The translations under genes were made by a program, and so were the position numbers. From the NCBI GenBank assembly GCA_021815405.1, contig JAKAGV010000011.1, positions 62,001 to 126,000 on the forward strand: 64,000 nt of DNA, in the 5' to 3' direction. The notes beneath the pieces are model-generated. The model worked only from the letters and a program-made list of their open reading frames with translations. It searched no databases and was not told the DNA's origin. This stretch comes from Bacteroidota bacterium (lineage in GTDB: Bacteria > Bacteroidota > Ignavibacteria > Ignavibacteriales > Ignavibacteriaceae). The first letter of the stretch is position 1, and each line of letters opens with the position of its first letter. This document shows positions 26,422 to 33,822 of this stretch, in pieces.

Positions 26422-29091
26422 TTATAAATAAATAGGATTCGGTTTGTTCTGGTCAATGCCGTAATCCTTAATTGCCTTTTCGACTACCGTATTCTTAATC
26501 TTGTTTTCAAGAGAAAGAGCATGAAGAGTTGCAACCACAATATGCTTTGCATCCACTTCAAAAAAGTCTCGTAGAGCTGTTCTGCCTTCACTTCTTCCAA
26601 AGCCGTCCGTGCCAAGGGATACCAGTTTTTTCGGGAACCACCTCGATACTGAATCCGGAAGTGCTTTTACATAATCAGAAGCTGCAACAAATACTCCCTC
26701 TTCATCTTTAAGCATTTGAGTAATGTAGGGAAGTTTTGGAGTTTCCGTTGGATGATACATATTCCATCTTTCAATGTCGAGCCCGTCTCTTCTTAACTCT
26801 TTGTAACTTGTAACGCTCCATATATCAGCAGCAACTTTGAATTCATCTTCAAGAATTTGTGCTGCTTTAATTACTTCATTAAGAATTGTGCCGCTTCCGA
26901 AAAGCTGTACTTTCAACTTCAAATTCTTTTTGTCTGAAGCTTTGAACTTGTACATGCCTTTAAGAATACCTTCTTTAGCACCGGCAGGCATAGGCGGCAT
27001 GTCATAATTTTCATTCATTACCGTGATGTAGTAAAAAATTTTTTCCTGTTCTTCGTACATTCTTTTAATGCCGTCCCGGATAATTACTGCAATCTCATAA
27101 GCGAATGCCGGGTCATAAGCAACAAGGTTAGGAACCGGGTAAGCCATTAAGTGGCTGTTACCATCCTGATGCTGCAAACCTTCTCCGGCAAGTGTTGTTC
27201 TTCCGGATGTACCGCCTAGGAGAAATCCTTTGCAGCTCATATCTCCCGCAGCCCAGATTAGATCTGCAGCGCGATTGAATCCGAACATAGAGTAATAAAC
27301 GAAAAATGGAATCATGTTTATTCCATGAGTTGCATAAGCAGTTCCGGCAGCAATGAATGACGACATTGCACCTGCTTCTGTAATTCCTTCTTCAAGAATT
27401 TGTCCATTGGTTGCTTCTTTGTAATAAAGGAGAGTTTCTTTATCAACAGGTTCGTACAACTGACCGGCATGAGAATATATTCCTACCTGGCGGAATAGAG
27501 CTTCCATTCCAAATGTTCTAGCTTCATCAGGAATTATTGGAACAATAAGCTTGCCGATTTCTTTATCTCGTAAAAGCTTTGCTAAAATTCTAACCGCAAC
27601 CATGGTAGTGGATGCATCTTTGCCTTCGGTTCCTTTGTAAAATTCTTCAAAGATTTCTTCCGGTGGAGTCTTAAGCGGGCGAATTGAAGTCTTTCTTTCT
27701 GGTAAGTATCCGCCAAGTAATTTTCGTCTTTCTTTGATGTATTTAATTTCAGCAGTTTCTTCTGCAGGTCTGTAGAAAGGTGCTTTTGCAACTTCTTCAT
27801 CGGAGATCGGTATACCAAACCGTGTTCTGAATTCTGCAAGCTCATCTTCATTTAATTTCTTTTGCTGATGAGTAATGTTCTTGCCTTCGCCGGCTTCGCC
27901 TAATCCGTAGCCCTTAATTGTTTTTGCAAGAATAACAGTTGGTGAACCTTTATGTTCTATCGCCATTTTATATGCAGCATAGACTTTCTCCGGATCATGA
28001 CCGCCGCGTTTCATTTTTCTTAGCTGCTCATCTGAAAGACCCTCAAGCATTTTTATTAAATCAGGGTCTCCGTTACAAAGATGCTCACGGATGTATTTAC
28101 CTGATTCGACAGAATATTTTTGGTATTGTCCGTCAACAATTTCACCAAGGCGTTTAACAAGTTTACCATCTACATCTTTTGCGAACAGCGGATCCCAATC
28201 GCCGCCCCAGACAACTTTAATAACATTCCAGCCTGCACCTCGGAAAGCAGCTTCAAGCTCTTGAATAATTTTTCCATTGCCTCTAACTGGACCATCAAGT
28301 CTTTGAAGGTTACAGTTAATTACAAAAATTAAGTTGTCAAGCTTTTCTCTTGCGGCTAAAGTGATTGCACCAAGAGCTTCAGGCTCATCGGTTTCACCAT
28401 CACCTAAGAAAGCCCAGACTTTGCTTCCATTGTTTTGCTTTATTCCACGGTCTTCAAGGTAGCGGTTGAATCTTGCCTGGTAAATAGACATGATTGGACC
28501 AAGCCCCATGGATACAGTTGGAAATTCCCAGAAGTTAGGCATTAGCCATGGATGCGGGTAAGAAGACAATCCGCCTCCTGGTTTTGTTTCATGCCTAAAA
28601 TTCTCCATCTGTTCTTTTGTAATTCTTCCTTCAAGGAATGCTCTAGCATAAAATCCCGGTGAAGCATGACCCTGGAAGTAAACCTGGTCTCCATCGTAAT
28701 CATTGCCTTTACCCCGGAAGAAATGGTTGAATGCAATTTCATAAAGTGTAGCGGCAGAGGCGTAAGTGGAAATATGTCCGCCAATACCATGTTCCTGCTT
28801 GTTTGCTTTTACAACCATCGCCATAGCATTCCAGCGGATTAAGCTTTTTATTCTTCTTTCAATTTCTCTATCTCCCGGGAAAGGCGGTTGAACTTCTCTT
28901 GGAATTGTATTTATGTAAGGAGTATTAGCTGAGAATGGAATCTGAACACCTTCTTTATGTGCTCTGATTTGTAATTCTTGAAGTAATTCTTTTACTCTCT
29001 CTGGTCCTCCGTGTTCTAAAACGTAATCAAGTGAATAAAGCCATTCTCTAGTTTCAATGTCAATAAGTTCTTTCGAATTATCAGTACTCAT
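26422..29091 (-). CDS. aceE: Pyruvate dehydrogenase E1, homodimeric type
   Basis: An 889-residue thiamine-diphosphate enzyme that decarboxylates pyruvate and passes the acetyl group to E2. The TPP motif is GDGETDEPEALGAI followed by NLIFVINCNLQRLDGPVRG. Other AceE blocks are YFQGHASPGFYARAFLEGR, AKTIKGYG and GEGLQHQDGNSHL. Length matches E. coli AceE (887). I chose ATG 29091 (MSTDNSKEL), which has GAGGG 9 bp upstream; the in-frame codon at 29106 is TTG. It leads the aceE-aceF-lpdA operon, whose upstream region holds a 17-bp palindrome. Confidence 0.96.
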   Translation of the reverse strand: MSTDNSKELIDIETREWLYSLDYVLEHGGPERVKELLQELQIRAHKEGVQIPFSANTPYINTIPREVQPPFPGDREIERRIKSLIRWNAMAMVVKANKQEHGIGGHISTYASAATLYEIAFNHFFRGKGNDYDGDQVYFQGHASPGFYARAFLEGRITKEQMENFRHETKPGGGLSSYPHPWLMPNFWEFPTVSMGLGPIMSIYQARFNRYLEDRGIKQNNGSKVWAFLGDGETDEPEALGAITLAAREKLDNLIFVINCNLQRLDGPVRGNGKIIQELEAAFRGAGWNVIKVVWGGDWDPLFAKDVDGKLVKRLGEIVDGQYQKYSVESGKYIREHLCNGDPDLIKMLEGLSDEQLRKMKRGGHDPEKVYAAYKMAIEHKGSPTVILAKTIKGYGLGEAGEGKNITHQQKKLNEDELAEFRTRFGIPISDEEVAKAPFYRPAEETAEIKYIKERRKLLGGYLPERKTSIRPLKTPPEEIFEEFYKGTEGKDASTTMVAVRILAKLLRDKEIGKLIVPIIPDEARTFGMEALFRQVGIYSHAGQLYEPVDKETLLYYKEATNGQILEEGITEAGAMSSFIAAGTAYATHGINMIPFFVYYSMFGFNRAADLIWAAGDMSCKGFLLGGTSGRTTLAGEGLQHQDGNSHLMAYPVPNLVAYDPAFAYEIAVIIRDGIKRMYEEQEKIFYYITVMNENYDMPPMPAGAKEGILKGMYKFKASDKKNLKLKVQLFGSGTILNEVIKAAQILEDEFKVAADIWSVTSYKELRRDGLDIERWNMYHPTETPKLPYITQMLKDEEGVFVAASDYVKALPDSVSRWFPKKLVSLGTDGFGRSEGRTALRDFFEVDAKHIVVATLHALSLENKIKNTVVEKAIKDYGIDQNKPNPIYL

Positions 29092-29106
29092 ATCAAATGC
29101 CCTCAA

Positions 29107-29493
29107 TTCTTTAAATCGTGGAAAAAGTTTTGCTCATTTCAAATTGTGGTTAGCCAATTTATTTCAAATTCAATTTGAATCCGGCATAAATTGAATTAAC
29201 CTAGATAATACTATTTTGTAAATAGTCTATCATTAAAATATTTATCTAAAATTTGCTTGCAATTGCGCAAACAGGTAAGCGATCCGTAAAATTTAGTATT
29301 CCAAAATAGCTGATTTGGATTATAAATACAAGAAAAACATCGTTTAAGACAGACTTAAAGTGATATAGAAAAAGTCTGATAATTAATTTGAAGGAAACAA
29401 GAAAATGAAAGTTATTTGTAAAGAACAACTGAATGACAGGCGAAGCCCTAATGATAGCGAAATGAATAACAAAGATTCATTATTGCGAATCAA
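29107..29493. other. Gene-free gap upstream of aceE
   Basis: Holds the promoter region of the PDH operon. The main feature is the palindrome at 29163-29179. No credible gene; short ORFs in it look like chance. Confidence 0.5.
29138..29179. promoter_or_regulatory. Candidate operator upstream of aceE
   Basis: TTCAAATTCAATTTGAA at 29163-29179 is a perfect 8-1-8 palindrome. A third half-site TTCAAATT lies at 29138-29145, nearer the gene. The sites are 47-88 bp before the aceE ATG, where a repressor or activator would bind. The regulator is unknown, and AT-rich sequence yields such palindromes by chance more often than mixed sequence. Confidence 0.4.
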
Positions 29494-30348
29494 TTATCTA
29501 TTCGATTCAGCTTTGAGGTATTTATCAAACCACAACTTCCTTAGTCGGTCTACTTCTTTGCGATGGTTCTTCAAAAAATGATCGCCGCCTTCAAGAATAA
29601 CAAGACGGTAGGTAAATCCTAACTTGTGCATCTTCTTTGCCATATCAATAGTTTGAACAGGCGAAACTATATTATCATTCGCTCCATGCAAAAGCAGATA
29701 AGGAATTTCCGGCAGTTTTTCTACCTGGTTGATGATTGTTCTCTTGTCAATCTCCTCTTCAAAATTATTTCCATCGATTATATTTTTATAGAATGAAATC
29801 TTTTCTTGATTTCCTTCAGCATATTTTTTCAAGTTTGAAATTGCACCGCTGAGTACCGCACATCTGAATTTAGAATTGCGTAAAAGAGCAAGGTAAGTCA
29901 TCATTCCACCACGACTCCAACCTTCCATTGCCCACAAATTTTTATCAGCATTTGGAATTTCTTCAGCAAGAGGAATAAGATTTAAAATATCATTTACGTC
30001 TTTACCGCCAAGCTGTTCTTTCCCCTGGCTGCCGGCATTACCCCGGTACTGCGAAGCAAAAACCACGTAGCCCCAGCTTGCCATTTGTCCAAAAATTCCT
30101 CTTGCAGTAAATGAATCCGTTGCACCGTTGTTAAGGCTTCCACCTCGATTCCAAATAATGCAGGGACAGCTTTCATTTGCATCCTTCGGATAAGCTAAGT
30201 AACCTTTAATATGCAAACCGTCAGAAATATAAGTCATTCGTTCAACAATCGAATTCTCAAAAGCTTCTTTACCCCAGCCGCTTACAACCATCTTCTCTTG
30301 CTGCGGAGATAATTTTATTATTTCTCTATTTATTATTCTGGAATTCAT
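29494..30348 (-). CDS. Prolyl-oligopeptidase-like alpha/beta hydrolase
   Basis: A 284-residue S9-type hydrolase without the propeller. The nucleophile Ser145 lies in EGWSRGG, Asp225 in HGANDNIVSP and His257 in GGDHF. IIWNRGGSLNNG is an oxyanion-loop motif. No signal peptide, so cytoplasmic. It may be an esterase or peptidase; the substrate is unknown. It stands alone, with 386 bp to the aceE start on one side and a 479-bp gap on the other. Confidence 0.82.
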   Translation of the reverse strand: MNSRIINREIIKLSPQQEKMVVSGWGKEAFENSIVERMTYISDGLHIKGYLAYPKDANESCPCIIWNRGGSLNNGATDSFTARGIFGQMASWGYVVFASQYRGNAGSQGKEQLGGKDVNDILNLIPLAEEIPNADKNLWAMEGWSRGGMMTYLALLRNSKFRCAVLSGAISNLKKYAEGNQEKISFYKNIIDGNNFEEEIDKRTIINQVEKLPEIPYLLLHGANDNIVSPVQTIDMAKKMHKLGFTYRLVILEGGDHFLKNHRKEVDRLRKLWFDKYLKAESNR

Positions 30349-30466
30349 AAAAAATCTTATTAAACATTATTTGCTAAATGTAAAAATAGGCAGTTTTAAT
30401 GAAAAACATTGACTTTTAGAGAAAAAATAGAGTAGATATGATGTAAATCCTGATTTTTTAATATTA

Positions 30467-30709
30467 GAAGATGTTGATTCGTTTATTAATAACATATTTC
30501 TATATACCGCAGAGGATAACTTGGCTGTAAGTAATAATTTGCTATTTGATGCAGAGGGTATATTAGCTGTAAGTGATACCTTTCAACATTTTGCAGAAGG
30601 CAATTTGGTTGTAAATTATGGTTTGCGACATGCTGCAAAGGGCAAATTATTTGTAAGTAATAGTCTTCTGCATTTAGTAAATGTTAGCTTTGATATTATT
30701 CATAGGTAA
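30467..30709 (+). repeat. Degenerate 42-bp tandem repeat, open in one frame (14-residue units)
   Basis: Four clear 42-bp units begin at 30509, 30551, 30593 and 30635, each opening GCAGAG/GCAGAA/GCAAAG and containing TTGTAA- or CTGTAA-type words. Translated, they read AEDNLAVSNNLLFD, AEGILAVSDTFQHF, AEGNLVVNYGLRHA and AKGKLFVSNSLLHL. A weaker unit precedes (30467) and a partial one follows to the TAA at 30707-30709. The frame is open from about 30431 but has no ATG; TTG 30521 is the first usual start. A gene remnant, or a short repeat protein. Confidence 0.6.
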
Positions 30710-30715
30710 ATAATA

Positions 30716-30749
30716 GAAGGCAATAGCTTTCAACCAAACTATTGCCTTC
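30716..30749. terminator. Hairpin downstream of the lipoprotein gene
   Basis: GAAGGCAATAG (30716-30726) pairs perfectly with CTATTGCCTTC (30739-30749), with a 12-base loop. It lies 79 bp beyond the stop of the minus-strand lipoprotein gene. There is no strong T run on either side, so terminator function is only likely. Confidence 0.5.
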
Positions 30750-30827
30750 CACAACTGAAAAATGAACTGTTTATTCATCAAATTTATCTTCTAAATGAAA
30801 AATTTGATTTTCAGTATAATTTAATCT

Positions 30828-31406
30828 TTATTTTTTAAAAGCTAAAACAGCAGTTCCATAATCCATAGTTGAACCACTTGAATCAGATGCAACCAGTGGG
30901 AAAATTAAGAACATGCCTTTATCATTAACTGCATAATGTACAGTATCGGCGTTATCAAAAACAATTGTACCTTGGGAAACTACAGACCAGGTACCACTTG
31001 TTTTTGAGAAAGTGCCGGGAATTGTTAGCGGAATTGTATATGTGCTATTTCCCTGAAAGACAACAACTTTTCCTTGAACATTTACAGATAGACTATTGGA
31101 GGTATAAGTTCCGCCGGATGCAGAAGAACCGGTTAATGTAATTGTTCCTCCCCCTGAGTTAGATTGATATTGAGTTGTAATTGTGGCGTTGGGAACTTGA
31201 TTAGGAAATAACTGGAATAGAGGATCGTTAGGAGCATAAGAGCTTCTAGGATCGCCCCCGCTTGCGGTTTGCAAGAATGCTGAGGAAGCTATATTGGCGC
31301 TTGCCTGTGGATCAGGACCAGACGGACCGGTTGAGTTGTCGTTTTTCTTACATCCGGTTAGTAAAAATAATAAAGACAAAATTGCAGTAAAGATATAGTA
31401 CTTCAT
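30828..31406 (-). CDS. Predicted lipoprotein of unknown function
   Basis: A 192-residue protein with a clean lipoprotein signal: MKYYIFTAILSLLFLLTGC, then a KKNDNSTGPSG linker. The mature part is Gly/Ser/Thr-rich and beta-like (GGTITLTGSSASGGTY), with no recognised domain. I start it at ATG 31406; a longer reading from 31526 would bury the signal peptide. The LTGC lipobox followed by KK and no Asp at +2 fits outer-membrane lipidation. It stands alone. Confidence 0.7.
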   Translation of the reverse strand: MKYYIFTAILSLLFLLTGCKKNDNSTGPSGPDPQASANIASSAFLQTASGGDPRSSYAPNDPLFQLFPNQVPNATITTQYQSNSGGGTITLTGSSASGGTYTSNSLSVNVQGKVVVFQGNSTYTIPLTIPGTFSKTSGTWSVVSQGTIVFDNADTVHYAVNDKGMFLIFPLVASDSSGSTMDYGTAVLAFKK

Positions 31407-31710
31407 AGATATGCTTTCATATATTTTGTGGATTCTTGGCTTGTCACTCTCGACTTTGAAATTTTTATCAGTATTACCATTATAATCACAAGAAAAATAA
31501 TTACAACCGTTAGCTATCACACACATAGAAGTTTCTAACTTGAAAAAAAATAATCAGAAGGCTTTGAAAACGGAGTAACTTTTGTAAATTTCCAGCTATG
31601 TTTTCTGATGTATATAAAAAGGTTATGTTGGCATAAAATTATTCTAATTGCCAGATACGTATCCTCAGAAAAAGTAGAAAGAATATTTTTCATTTAATAA
31701 TTGAAATTAT

Positions 31711-32271
31711 ATGGCGAAGAAAATTCAAACCGAAAAAAAACAGCAGCCTCAACCAAAGAACAAGAAAAGCATTTGGTACAAAATTATTCCCGCAGTAGTG
31801 ATATTAGCTGTGATAATTTATTTATTTTTCCCAAACATTTTTAAGAAAACTGAAAAGGACTCTGAATACGTGTTCAGGAAAGACGGCGAATTAACCTTTG
31901 TCGATTCAACAGGTACAAATGTAAAAACGAAAATAGATATTCAAATTGCAGATGATGACTTTGACCGAGAACTCGGTTTGATGTTCAGAAAACATATGCA
32001 GGAAAACCACGGGATGTTGTTCGTTTTTCCTCAAGAAACAATTCAGAATTTCTGGATGAGGAATACTTTCATTCCCCTCGACATGATTTTTGTTAACTCG
32101 AAGGATGAAATTGTAACGATTCAGCATGCAACGCAAACATTATCAGACCAGACATATTCGTCAACTGCGCCGGCACTGTACGTTATTGAAGTAAATCTTG
32201 ATTTCACAAATAAGTATAACATTAAGGTGGGCGACAAGATAAACTGGGTTCGTACACAGCCCAAACTTTAA
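31711..32271 (+). CDS. DUF192 (COG1430) protein with an N-terminal membrane anchor
   Basis: A 186-residue protein. A Lys/Gln-rich start precedes a membrane segment (IIPAVVILAVIIYLFFP, about 25-42). The DUF192 domain (about 70-180) has DDDFDRELGLMFRKHM, HGMLFVFP, NFWMRNTFIPLDMIFV and VIEVNLDF, all diagnostic. The domain faces the periplasm. The family's role is unclear. It is convergent with gmhA across a shared hairpin. Confidence 0.85.
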   Translation: MAKKIQTEKKQQPQPKNKKSIWYKIIPAVVILAVIIYLFFPNIFKKTEKDSEYVFRKDGELTFVDSTGTNVKTKIDIQIADDDFDRELGLMFRKHMQENHGMLFVFPQETIQNFWMRNTFIPLDMIFVNSKDEIVTIQHATQTLSDQTYSSTAPALYVIEVNLDFTNKYNIKVGDKINWVRTQPKL

Positions 32272-32296
32272 TTTCCTGACAATTTTATTTCTTTAG

Positions 32297-32337
32297 GTTG
32301 AACTTACATTGACATAATATTAATATGTAAGTTCAAC
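32297..32337. terminator. Bidirectional terminator between the DUF192 gene and gmhA
   Basis: A perfect 13-bp stem, GTTGAACTTACAT (32297-32309) with ATGTAAGTTCAAC (32325-32337), and a 15-base loop. It lies between two convergent stops, 26 bp from one and 6 bp from the other. Confidence 0.7.
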
Positions 32338-32342
32338 GCTGA

Positions 32343-32933
32343 CTAAGAATTGCCGTACAGTTCTAATTCAGTTAGTTCACAGATAATATGCGCAGCGGTA
32401 ATATGTCCTTCCTGGATTCTTTGAACATTTGATGAAGGAATAATAACAGGAACATCGACTAATGGTTTTAACTTACCGCCGCTGCCGCCAAGAAAACCGA
32501 TGGTTTTCATTTTCTTTTGCTTTGCCATTTCAACAGCTTTAATTACGTTGCCAGAATTTCCGCTTGTTGAAATCGCTATCAGAACATCACCCTCATTGCC
32601 AAGCCCCTGTACATTTCTTGCAAAGACATTTTCATAACCAATGTCATTGCCGCCTGCTGTTAAGTTGGAAGAATCGGTTGTAATAGCAATTGCAGCAAGT
32701 GCCGGTCGAGTTATTTGATGATTAAGTCTAATCATCAACTCAGTGGCAATATGCTGGCAGTCGGCAGCGCTTCCACCGTTTCCGCATAATAATACTTTGC
32801 AGCTGTTTTTATAAGCATTAACAAGCAAATCTATGGCAGCTAGGATATCCGCAGAACATTCTTTCTGCATCTTTAATTTTGTTTCAGAACTTTCTAAGAG
32901 CGAATCGGTTACAAATTTCTTTTTATCAATCAT
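32343..32933 (-). CDS. gmhA: Phosphoheptose isomerase GmhA (SIS domain)
   Basis: A 196-residue SIS-fold isomerase converting sedoheptulose 7-phosphate to D-glycero-D-manno-heptose 7-phosphate, the first step to LPS heptose. Family blocks are LLCGNGGSAADCQHIATELM, LAAIAITTDSSNLTAGGND, LIAISTSGNSGNVIKA and IQEGHITAAHIICELTE. Length is typical. It follows the GGGP-synthase-like gene by 21 bp in the same operon. It fits with the heptosyltransferase and Kdo transferase at 53.8-56.1 kb. Confidence 0.93.
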   Translation of the reverse strand: MIDKKKFVTDSLLESSETKLKMQKECSADILAAIDLLVNAYKNSCKVLLCGNGGSAADCQHIATELMIRLNHQITRPALAAIAITTDSSNLTAGGNDIGYENVFARNVQGLGNEGDVLIAISTSGNSGNVIKAVEMAKQKKMKTIGFLGGSGGKLKPLVDVPVIIPSSNVQRIQEGHITAAHIICELTELELYGNS

Positions 32934-32954
32934 TACTTTAATGTCGTCTATAAA

Positions 32955-33710
32955 CTAAACAATAATAGGTTGTTTAAAATGAACGGCTGAAGCGAATTCT
33001 TTAATCAAGTTCCAGTTAGCTTCATCTTCAAAAAAATTTCCGGTTACAATTATCTTTGCACCGTTCTCAACTTTTTCTCTAGCGGATTGCGGAGATTTAA
33101 TTCCTCCTCCAACAATTACCGGCACATCGCAGTAATCCGTAACAGCTTTAACCATTTCGTTCGGCACTGAATTCAAAGCTCCTGAGCCTGCTTCAAGATA
33201 AATTAATTTCATTCCAAGGTACTGTGCAGCCAATGCTGTCGCAGCCGCTATTTCAGGCTTATTCCTCGGTATAGGTTTACTTCCGCTAATATACTCTGCT
33301 GTAGTTACTGAGCCGGATTCAATAATCATATAACCAGTAGAAATCGGCTCAACTTTTTTCTTTTTGATTATCGGAGCGGCTAATACATGCTTACCTATCA
33401 GATGTTCTGGATTTCTTCCGCTTACAACCGAAAGATAAAGTAGAGCATCAGCATACTCGCATATTTGATTTACCTCGCCTGGGAAAATGATTACCGGCAA
33501 AGTTGTTATCTCTTTAACCTTCTCAACAAAGTTATCGAACTCTCCATCGAGGATTAAGCTGCCGCCGACAAGGAATCCGTCGACGTCGCTTTTTTCACAA
33601 TGTCTAATAAACTGAAACAATTTATTTTCAGTTAATTTATCCGGATCCAGCAAAACCAAATAAGCAGCTCCCTTGGAGGAGATTGTATTTAGCAGATAAT
33701 CATAAATCAT
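32955..33710 (-). CDS. Geranylgeranylglyceryl phosphate synthase family protein (PcrB/GGGPS)
   Basis: A 251-residue TIM-barrel prenyltransferase of the GGGPS/PcrB family, which joins sn-glycerol 1-phosphate to a polyprenyl diphosphate through an ether bond. Recognised by LVLLDPDKLTEN, GFLVGGSLI, the KPIPRNKPEIAAATALAAQYLGMKLIYLEAGSGA region and IVGGGIKSPQSA, with the phosphate-binding C-terminus IIVTGNFFE. It looks like the group II enzymes of archaea and Bacteroidota. The natural product in bacteria is not settled, and prenyl chain length cannot be read here. It leads the operon with gmhA. Confidence 0.88.
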   Translation of the reverse strand: MIYDYLLNTISSKGAAYLVLLDPDKLTENKLFQFIRHCEKSDVDGFLVGGSLILDGEFDNFVEKVKEITTLPVIIFPGEVNQICEYADALLYLSVVSGRNPEHLIGKHVLAAPIIKKKKVEPISTGYMIIESGSVTTAEYISGSKPIPRNKPEIAAATALAAQYLGMKLIYLEAGSGALNSVPNEMVKAVTDYCDVPVIVGGGIKSPQSAREKVENGAKIIVTGNFFEDEANWNLIKEFASAVHFKQPIIV

Positions 33711-33822
33711 AGAAATTTATATATGTTACAATGGAATATATAAATTTTGGAAAATAATAAAAAGGGAATGAAGTCCAATTATTAAATTCTTTCTAAAAAG
33801 ATTTTTTAGAAAGAAGAAATGT

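Larger units (their letters stand above)
30349..30827. other. Gene-poor gap with a 42-bp tandem repeat and a hairpin
   Basis: Contains the repeat at 30467-30709 and the hairpin at 30716-30749. No ATG-started gene of note. The left 110 bp is the upstream region of the hydrolase at 29494-30348. Confidence 0.55.

Noticed and set aside
29246-29428. Minus-strand 60-codon ORF upstream of aceE
   Set aside because: Hydrophobic by AT bias, no ribosome site or known family; lies in the promoter region.
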